Under the pieces are notes generated by a model that saw only the letters and a list, made by a program, of their open reading frames with translations, searched no databases and was not told the DNA's origin. A stretch of 9,090 nt of DNA from Minisyncoccota bacterium. Its GTDB lineage: Bacteria > Patescibacteriota > Microgenomatia > UBA1400 > PJMF01. Each line of letters opens with the position of its first letter. Within the stretch, counting starts at the first letter, position 1. The position numbers and the translations under genes are program-made. Location of the stretch: the NCBI GenBank assembly GCA_003518205.1, contig DOZC01000023.1:6867-15956 (forward strand), given 5' to 3'. Below are positions 5,217 to 9,090 of this stretch, in pieces.

Positions 5217-5256
5217 TAGAATAAATAATTCGCCGTAGGCGAAGTATTTATTCTAT
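5216..5256. repeat. Long AT-rich inverted repeat after tRNA-Cys
   Basis: The left arm (5216-5234) and right arm (5238-5256) form 12 bp (ATAGAATAAATA/TATTTATTCTAT), one A-G mismatch (5228/5244), then 6 bp TTCGCC/GGCGAA closed by a GTA triloop. It begins within the last base of direct repeat copy 1. It could stop transcription of tRNA-Cys, but it lacks a T-tract on either strand and the lower stem is A-T only, so a mobile palindrome is equally likely. Confidence 0.75.
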
Positions 5257-5264
5257 ATAAAATT

Positions 5265-5340
5265 GGTGGGATGGCTCGTGCCCGATCAAGCGAACGCCTT
5301 TAAAAATATTAATCTGAGCCTGACGAGGGTAAATCCCACC
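5265..5340 (+). other. Foldable stretch ending in the second tRNA-Cys copy
   Basis: GGTGGGAT (5265-5272) is complementary over 8 bp to ATCCCACC (5333-5340), which belongs to the second copy of the tRNA-Cys 3' end. Directly inside, GGCTC (5273-5277) can pair with GAGCC (5316-5320), or CTCGT (5275-5279) with ACGAG (5323-5327). CCC (5281-5283) and GGG (5327-5329) could form a further contact. No known RNA family was recognised and no reading frame is convincing. Whether it is transcribed is unknown; readthrough from tRNA-Cys would include it. Confidence 0.35.
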
Positions 5341-5349
5341 CGCGCCTCA
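5331..5349 (+). repeat. Direct repeat copy 2, tRNA-Cys 3' end
   Basis: Exact 19-bp copy of 5198-5216. Preceding it is GGGT (5327-5330), where the tRNA has GGGTTC, so the similarity extends a little further with a 2-base gap. There is no tRNA 5' part before it, so it is not a second tRNA gene. Confidence 0.9.
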
Positions 5350-5350
5350 A

Positions 5351-5387
5351 TTTCTGATATCTGACATCAGACATCAGATATCAGAAA
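5351..5387. repeat. Heptamer array C, perfect palindrome before miaB
   Basis: Units TTTCTG (5351), ATATCTG (5357), ACATCAG (5364), ACATCAG (5371), ATATCAG (5378), AAA (5385). The ends form a perfect 14-bp inverted repeat (5351-5364 with 5374-5387) around a 9-nt centre. It starts one base after the second tRNA-Cys copy and ends three bases before the miaB ATG, so any miaB mRNA leader would be folded into it. Unit and phase are the same as in arrays A and B, some 5 kb away. Confidence 0.8.
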
Positions 5388-5390
5388 CTT

Positions 5391-6554
5391 ATGTCTCCCA
5401 AAACCTACTACATTCATACTTTTGGTTGTCAATCGAACAAAAGCGATTCAGAAAGAATTGCCGGTGACTATCAAGCCAGGGGTTATCAATCGGCCAAAGA
5501 CTGGCAAACTTGTGATGAGTTAGTGATTAATACCTGCGCTATTCGTAAAAGTGCTGAAGACAGAGCCAGAGCTTTTTTACACAAAGTTGCGACCACAGCT
5601 CGGGCGGCGGGGCGGCCAAAACCTAAAATTATTTTTACGGGCTGCATGTTACATCACGGCAAAAATAAAATTTTAGAGATTTTATCAATGGTTGACGAAG
5701 TCTTGCCGGTTAATGAAGTGGGTTTTAACAGCCCGGTGGTGCGCAAAGATAAAAAACACGCTTGGATTCCAATTTCGGCTGGCTGTAACTCATTTTGTAC
5801 TTACTGTATTGTGCCCTACTCTAGAGGTCGAGAACAGTCACGGTCATTTGAGGAAATTTTGGCTGAGGTCAAAATTTTGGCAGAATCTGGCTATGAAGAA
5901 ATCACTTTGTTAGGTCAAAATGTAAATTCCTGGGGTCTTGAAAAAGTCGGTATTAGTTTGCGGAAAATGTTAATGGAGCGGCCAGATTTAGAGCTCAATC
6001 ACCTGCCCGATAATCAATCTCAATATTTAAAACCCAAAGGAACTCCTCCCTTTGTAAGATTGCTGAGAGCTGTATCAGCTTTTCCACAGATTAAATTAGT
6101 GCGGTTTATGAGCAGCAATCCTTGGGATTTCCATGATGAATTAATTGCAGAAATTGTGGCTAATAAAAAAATTGATCGTTACGTCCATTTACCGATTCAA
6201 AGTGGCAGTAATAGTGTCTTAAAACGCATGAACCGAGGATATACTCGCGAGCGCTACGCTGAGGTGGTGGCCAAACTTCGAGCTGGTGATCCTAATGTGG
6301 TGATTGGCACAGATATTATTGTGGGTTTTCCTGGCGAAACTGAAGCTGAGTTTCAAGAAACTTTAGAATTTGCTCAGAAAATGGATTGGAAAGTAGCATT
6401 TATTGCCATCTATTCTCCCCGCCCCGGCACCGCCAGTTGGCGATTGTTTTCTGATGATTTACCTCACACAGTTAAAAAACACCGCTGGGAAATTTTAGAT
6501 CAACTGATTAATAAAAATAATCTCAAAGCTGGAAATAGACCAAAAGTAATTTGA
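5391..6554 (+). CDS. miaB: tRNA methylthiotransferase MiaB, short C-terminus
   Basis: MiaB is a radical-SAM enzyme that adds a methylthio group at C2 of i6A37, using one [4Fe-4S] cluster for SAM and a second for the sulfur. The 387-residue product has the N-terminal methylthiotransferase domain with C13 (TFGCQSNKSDSE), C49 (NTCAIRKSAEDRA) and C85 (TGCM), and the radical-SAM triad C132-x3-C136-x2-C139 (GCNSFCTYCIVPYSRGRE). LLGQNVNSWG, VHLPIQSGS and GTDIIVGFPGETEAEF follow. An extra loop of about 30 residues (roughly 190-220) precedes the PPFVRLLRA segment. The protein ends at GNRPKVI, where relatives (about 440 residues) begin the RNA-binding TRAM domain; TGA at 6552-6554 abuts the next gene's stop. 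The ATG lacks a Shine-Dalgarno sequence and follows array C. The family is certain; MiaB is preferred over MtaB by the motifs and the presence of miaA. Confidence 0.9.
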   Translation: MSPKTYYIHTFGCQSNKSDSERIAGDYQARGYQSAKDWQTCDELVINTCAIRKSAEDRARAFLHKVATTARAAGRPKPKIIFTGCMLHHGKNKILEILSMVDEVLPVNEVGFNSPVVRKDKKHAWIPISAGCNSFCTYCIVPYSRGREQSRSFEEILAEVKILAESGYEEITLLGQNVNSWGLEKVGISLRKMLMERPDLELNHLPDNQSQYLKPKGTPPFVRLLRAVSAFPQIKLVRFMSSNPWDFHDELIAEIVANKKIDRYVHLPIQSGSNSVLKRMNRGYTRERYAEVVAKLRAGDPNVVIGTDIIVGFPGETEAEFQETLEFAQKMDWKVAFIAIYSPRPGTASWRLFSDDLPHTVKKHRWEILDQLINKNNLKAGNRPKVI

Positions 6555-7274
6555 TTAAAATCTGGTTGATAGTCGAATAAACTTTTGTTGAGAAACATCA
6601 AACCAATATGATGGCCCTTCGACATTAGTTTCTGTTTCTTTGGTTTTAATTATCAACAAATAAGGAGCGGCCCAACCAGTGGTGTCATCGAGGCGAAAAG
6701 GAATTTTTGCTTGGAGATAAAGATTGGTGAGATTGACAAAACTCCCGGTTGTCTCAAGAGTGTTGGGAATAACTCCAGAACTATCAGATGCTGGATTGTC
6801 GGCTTTGATAGCCGGACTGGTTTTAAACTTTTCTCCTGAGGCTTTGAAAACTAAATACTCTTGAGAATCTGGGCTTTTTTGAAGAATAAAAAAATACTTT
6901 TTGTCAGGAGACCAGGTGTTGAAGGGAATCTCAATGGTGGCTTCACTACTTAAGGTGGTGGAAAAAATTAGTTTTTCAGTGGAGTTGCCATCATTGGTAA
7001 CCATCAGAGTGTATTCAGTTTGGCTAGATGATTTTTTTTGAGTTTTTAAAATCAAAGTGGCTTGGCCATCTGGTGAGGTTTGAGACAGAGTAGCAGCTTT
7101 AACAGTCGCAGCAGTAGTGGGGATGGGAGTTGGGACTGTAGTCGCAGTCAATTTAAGTACGGTGGTTTTTTGAGTTTTAACTGTAGCACTCAAATACGTC
7201 ACCAATCCTGAAACTAAAAAAGCCATCAGCAAAAACAGCAAAACCAGTGGATTCTTATGACCTACTCTAGACAT
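6555..7274 (-). CDS. Membrane-anchored extracytoplasmic protein, unknown role
   Basis: The 239-residue product has a hydrophobic anchor at about residues 9-30 (PLVLLFLLMAFLVSGLVTYL) after a short basic N-terminus, then a Thr/Pro/Ala-rich linker (about 35-62) and a beta-rich exterior domain. SPDGQATLILK (67-77) and WSPDKKYFFILQ (121-132) resemble TolB/PD40 beta-propeller blade motifs, but two motifs in this length are too few for a full propeller. No enzyme motif was recognised. Its ATG lies inside the end of the L,D-transpeptidase gene (13-bp overlap), with AGGGA about 10 nt before it, which implies translational coupling. It probably works in the cell envelope with that enzyme. Its stop codon meets the miaB stop directly, tail to tail. 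Confidence 0.75.
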   Translation of the reverse strand: MSRVGHKNPLVLLFLLMAFLVSGLVTYLSATVKTQKTTVLKLTATTVPTPIPTTAATVKAATLSQTSPDGQATLILKTQKKSSSQTEYTLMVTNDGNSTEKLIFSTTLSSEATIEIPFNTWSPDKKYFFILQKSPDSQEYLVFKASGEKFKTSPAIKADNPASDSSGVIPNTLETTGSFVNLTNLYLQAKIPFRLDDTTGWAAPYLLIIKTKETETNVEGPSYWFDVSQQKFIRLSTRF

Positions 7275-7999
7275 AGTGGTTTTAATCCCTCTTGAAATTG
7301 AATTTGGTTACATATCGAGATTGGGGTACCCGGGTCATCACTACTGGCATGTGTGGTTGATTTGAAGGAGGTTGGGCTAGCCCAGTCATAGATGAGTTTG
7401 GCATCAGTTTCTCGCAAGTTAACGCAGCCGTGACTCATTTCATGACCAAAATTATTATGCCAGTAAGCCCCATGCAAACCATAGCCCCGAGCTTTGGGAA
7501 CCTGGTCATTATAGAAATACATTACATACGGAACATTGGGTAGATAGTAATAATCACTGCCGCTGCCGCCAGACATGGTTGTGGATCGGATTTTAACCCA
7601 AATCTTAAACTCTCCAACTGGAGTTCTACCCCACTTGCCAGTGGAAACCAAAGTTTCAAATATTTTTTGGTCTTTTTCAAAAGTGTAAAGTTTTTGCTTC
7701 GATAAATCGATATAAATATGTTTTTCTTGAGAATTACTTTTTTCTACTTCAGTGGATTTTCCTAAAACTACGGACTTTGATGTTTCCAGAGCTAAATTAA
7801 TTGGTGGAACGGGAACAGTTTCGCCCAAAAATGTGGCTTGAGTGTCATACTCGACTACGGTTGATAAGTTGCCAACACAAGTAATGGAGTTAGCACAAAG
7901 ATTTTTTTCGCTAGAATTGAGTTTACGAGTAATATAAACGAAAGAGGAAATAACTAACGTCAGTAACAGCACAGATACCAGGGCAGTCTTTTGCTTCAT
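7262..7999 (-). CDS. L,D-transpeptidase (YkuD domain), membrane-anchored
   Basis: L,D-transpeptidases make 3-3 peptidoglycan cross-links or attach proteins to the wall outside the membrane. The 245-residue product has a signal anchor at about residues 6-24, a linker, then the YkuD domain from about 94 (KHIYIDLSKQKLYTFEKDQK). TGKWGRTPVGEFKIW (120-134) is the usual substrate-side motif. The active site is H176 (LHGAYW) with S189-H190-G191-C192-V193-N194; C192 is the nucleophile, and all catalytic residues are intact. Cysteines 35, 41, 230 and 243 lie outside the active site and could form disulfides. The downstream membrane protein overlaps it by 13 bp. The start is the first ATG, at 7999; no clear Shine-Dalgarno sequence is seen. 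Confidence 0.93.
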   Translation of the reverse strand: MKQKTALVSVLLLTLVISSFVYITRKLNSSEKNLCANSITCVGNLSTVVEYDTQATFLGETVPVPPINLALETSKSVVLGKSTEVEKSNSQEKHIYIDLSKQKLYTFEKDQKIFETLVSTGKWGRTPVGEFKIWVKIRSTTMSGGSGSDYYYLPNVPYVMYFYNDQVPKARGYGLHGAYWHNNFGHEMSHGCVNLRETDAKLIYDWASPTSFKSTTHASSDDPGTPISICNQIQFQEGLKPLCLE

Positions 8000-8044
8000 G
8001 TCTAATTAAGGATAGCATATAAAAACAGCCCGCAGAATCTGATA

Positions 8045-8072
8045 ATTGTGAAAATGTAACCTAAATTGTCAA
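8045..8072 (-). promoter_or_regulatory. Possible promoter of the L,D-transpeptidase operon
   Basis: On the minus strand a perfect TTGACA (8072-8067) is followed after 16 bp by CACAAT (8050-8045, 4 of 6). The predicted start is near 8038, giving a leader of about 38 nt to the ATG at 7999. TATATG/TATGCT at about 8016-8023 is an alternative -10. The 74-bp gap to the EamA gene has no clear terminator. Confidence 0.35.
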
Positions 8073-8073
8073 G

Positions 8074-8934
8074 CTATAGGAATAAAAGCAACAATCCAGC
8101 AGTGACTCCAAATATACCAATCAGCTTTTTTAGGGTTAATTCGTCTTTAAAAATGAAAGCAGACATCAGGGTTAAGAGAGAAATTGAGGCAGCATTTGTA
8201 GCATTTACAAAACCAACATTCGGAGCTAGATTAAACCCAACTTGCATGAAGTAATTAAAACTGGAACCAAAAATACCGATCAGTAATAGAGTACTGAGTT
8301 GATCTTTTGAAACCTTTTTCCAGGCTACTTTTTTATATATTATTTCTCCAAAAATAAGCACTGTTACAACTGTCATTGAAAGAATTAATCTGGTGAGAAT
8401 TGGCACACCCATATTTAATAGATATTTAGAACTTAAAGCCAGAAAACCCCAGCAAAAAAATGCCCCGAGCGTATAAGGGAACCACAATTTATTAGCAGTA
8501 GTTTTGTTTTTATCTTTATCAATTGCAATTAAGGCTCCGAACAATACGATTAATACAATAGCGATCGTTGACTGCATTGTGAGTGGAGCAGAAAAAACAA
8601 ATACTGAGGCTATGGCTGGAAGTACCACATAACTTTTTGAAATAATGAGACTATATCCAGGATTTGGGGCGTATTCGATGCCTTTTAAGGAAAATACATT
8701 TCCCAGATAACTAAAGAAAATGCCTGAAACTAAGATTAGTAAGTACTCGAATGGTTTAAGTGTAAAACTAGTTGGGGTTCTGACTGTTAATACCATATAC
8801 ACAAGTACAGGTATTAGATACATCGCAAGGTTATTAAGCTGTTGAGGTGTTTTGAGGGTATTGCTCTTTCGGACACAAAGATATAAAGCAACCGAGCTAA
8901 CAAACATGAGTAAGCTGGCAATAATCCAATTCAT
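8074..8934 (-). CDS. EamA/DMT-family permease
   Basis: A 286-residue, ten-helix membrane protein of the drug/metabolite transporter superfamily with two EamA repeats. The first repeat runs from MNWIIASLLMFV to about residue 140 (SYLGNVFSLKGIEYAPNPGYSL is typical), and the second from about 150 to the C-terminal GIFGVTAGLLLLFL (SSFNYFMQVGFNLAPNVGFV and FKDELTLKKLIGI are typical). Members export amino acids, nucleotides or small metabolites; the substrate is unknown. The ATG at 8934 is preferred because it begins the first helix. In-frame starts at 8955 (ATG) and 8979 (GTG) would add residues encoded by the duplicated tRNA-Glu tail. No Shine-Dalgarno sequence or promoter was found, so readthrough from tRNA-Glu is possible. 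Codon choice (more ATA, AGA, CTA, TAC) looks different from the central genes by eye. Confidence 0.88.
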   Translation of the reverse strand: MNWIIASLLMFVSSVALYLCVRKSNTLKTPQQLNNLAMYLIPVLVYMVLTVRTPTSFTLKPFEYLLILVSGIFFSYLGNVFSLKGIEYAPNPGYSLIISKSYVVLPAIASVFVFSAPLTMQSTIAIVLIVLFGALIAIDKDKNKTTANKLWFPYTLGAFFCWGFLALSSKYLLNMGVPILTRLILSMTVVTVLIFGEIIYKKVAWKKVSKDQLSTLLLIGIFGSSFNYFMQVGFNLAPNVGFVNATNAASISLLTLMSAFIFKDELTLKKLIGIFGVTAGLLLLFL

Positions 8935-8944
8935 ATTCAAAAGT

Positions 8945-8960
8945 TGTGACCCCATCGGGA
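8945..8960 (-). repeat. Direct repeat copy 2, tRNA-Glu 3' end
   Basis: An exact 16-bp copy (TCCCGATGGGGTCACA on the minus strand) of the tRNA-Glu 3' end at 9017-9032, displaced by 72 bp. The flanking base differs on both sides. It lies just upstream of the EamA start. Confidence 0.9.
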
Positions 8961-8963
8961 CTA

Positions 8964-8984
8964 GGAATGTGCTTCGCACTTTCC
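8964..8984. repeat. Hairpin between the tRNA-Glu repeats
   Basis: GGAA (8964-8967), T-T mismatch, GTGC (8969-8972), TTC loop, GCAC (8976-8979), TTCC (8981-8984). An alternative hairpin TTCC-GTC-GGAA (8981-8991) shares the TTCC. The palindrome CTGAGCTCAG follows at 8998-9007. It is too weak and T-poor for a certain terminator. Confidence 0.6.
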
Positions 8985-9016
8985 GTCGGAACCCTGACTG
9001 AGCTCAGCTTTCATGC

Positions 9017-9032
9017 TGTGACCCCATCGGGA
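9017..9032 (-). repeat. Direct repeat copy 1, tRNA-Glu 3' end
   Basis: TCCCGATGGGGTCACA on the minus strand: the T-stem 3' half, the acceptor 3' strand, the discriminator and two bases beyond the tRNA. It is identical to 8945-8960. Confidence 0.9.
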
Positions 9033-9090
9033 ATCGAACCCGAGTTAGCGGGATGAAAACCCGCTGTCCTAACCACTAGACGATGGGGCC
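9019..9090 (-). tRNA. tRNA-Glu(UUC)
   Basis: Read on the minus strand, acceptor GGCCCCA (9090-9084) pairs with TGGGGTC (9026-9020) with one G-U pair; the discriminator is A (9019). The anticodon stem GCGGG/CCCGC encloses TTTTCAT, anticodon TTC. The T-arm TCGGG/CCCGA with TTCGATT is perfect. The total is 72 nt with a 4-nt variable loop. No CCA is encoded (A then CAC). The gene reaches the last base of the window, so its promoter lies outside. Confidence 0.95.

Noticed and set aside
5320..5326. CTGACGA, identical to the hammerhead ribozyme CUGANGA core
   Set aside because: No GAAA core segment or matching stem arrangement follows at usable distance; the nearest GAAA is about 60 nt away beyond an unrelated palindrome. 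A 7-base match is expected by chance.
5140..5349. tRNA-Cys interrupted by an intron, with the second tail as 3' exon
   Set aside because: The first copy already makes a complete tRNA with full acceptor pairing, so no split is needed, and no group I intron core was seen.
8000..8073. Rho-independent terminator between the EamA gene and the L,D-transpeptidase
   Set aside because: A TTTTT run follows CTGCGGGCTG on the minus strand, but no stem longer than about 3 bp can be formed.
8945..9018. A second, degenerate tRNA gene beside tRNA-Glu (the repeat period equals the tRNA length)
   Set aside because: The 72-bp period is suggestive, but the upstream part has no tRNA 5' acceptor, D-arm or anticodon arm resembling tRNA-Glu; only the tail matches.

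Overview
The window is compact, AT-rich bacterial DNA with small intergenic gaps, short proteins and the standard genetic code (UGA is a working stop for several genes). The divergent MiaA (a GADIP stretch where GTAKP is usual), the DDAVGSGAT-type phosphoribosyltransferase, the AT-rich short palindromic repeats and the overall economy suggest a Candidate Phyla Radiation (Patescibacteria) genome. This is an inference from style and family resemblance, and no rRNA or ribosomal protein is present to confirm it.

Layout. (1) 1-357: the 3' part of a ComF-like phosphoribosyltransferase gene. (2) 397-1043: four plus-strand tRNA genes, Leu(GAG), Val(UAC), Phe(GAA) and Gly(GCC). The spacers around Leu and Val are arrays of degenerate heptamers (ATATCTG type), and a 52-codon minus-strand membrane-protein gene sits between Phe and Gly. 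(3) 1043-3185, minus strand: miaA, then an AI-2E-family membrane protein. (4) 3229-3486, plus strand: a CDGSH iron-sulfur protein divergent from miaA and tail-to-tail with xseB. (5) 3483-5032, minus strand: xseA-xseB, both subunits of exonuclease VII. (6) 5140-5390: tRNA-Cys(GCA), followed by a second copy of its own 3' end, a long hairpin, a foldable stretch and another heptamer array. (7) 5391-6554, plus strand: miaB without a full TRAM domain. (8) 6555-7999, minus strand: a two-gene envelope operon, an L,D-transpeptidase followed by a membrane-anchored protein. (9) 8074-8934, minus strand: an EamA/DMT permease. It lies downstream of tRNA-Glu(UUC) (9019-9090, minus), whose 3' end is also duplicated nearby.

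Functional links. MiaA and MiaB perform consecutive steps of ms2i6A37 synthesis. Two of their expected substrates, tRNA-Phe and tRNA-Cys (A36-A37-A38 in the loop), are in the same window, and an Fe-S protein is divergent from miaA. XseA and XseB form one nuclease. The L,D-transpeptidase and its partner belong to cell-wall work.

The most unusual signals are non-coding: (a) heptamer arrays that exactly fill tRNA-flanking gaps; (b) two separate tRNA genes (Cys and Glu) with exact direct repeats of their 3' ends 133 and 72 bp away, enclosing hairpin-rich DNA with no integrase; (c) promoter-like sequences placed so that several transcripts would start at or within a few bases of the tRNA 5' end or the AUG. 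No complete new protein system, CRISPR array, transposase or phage module is visible.
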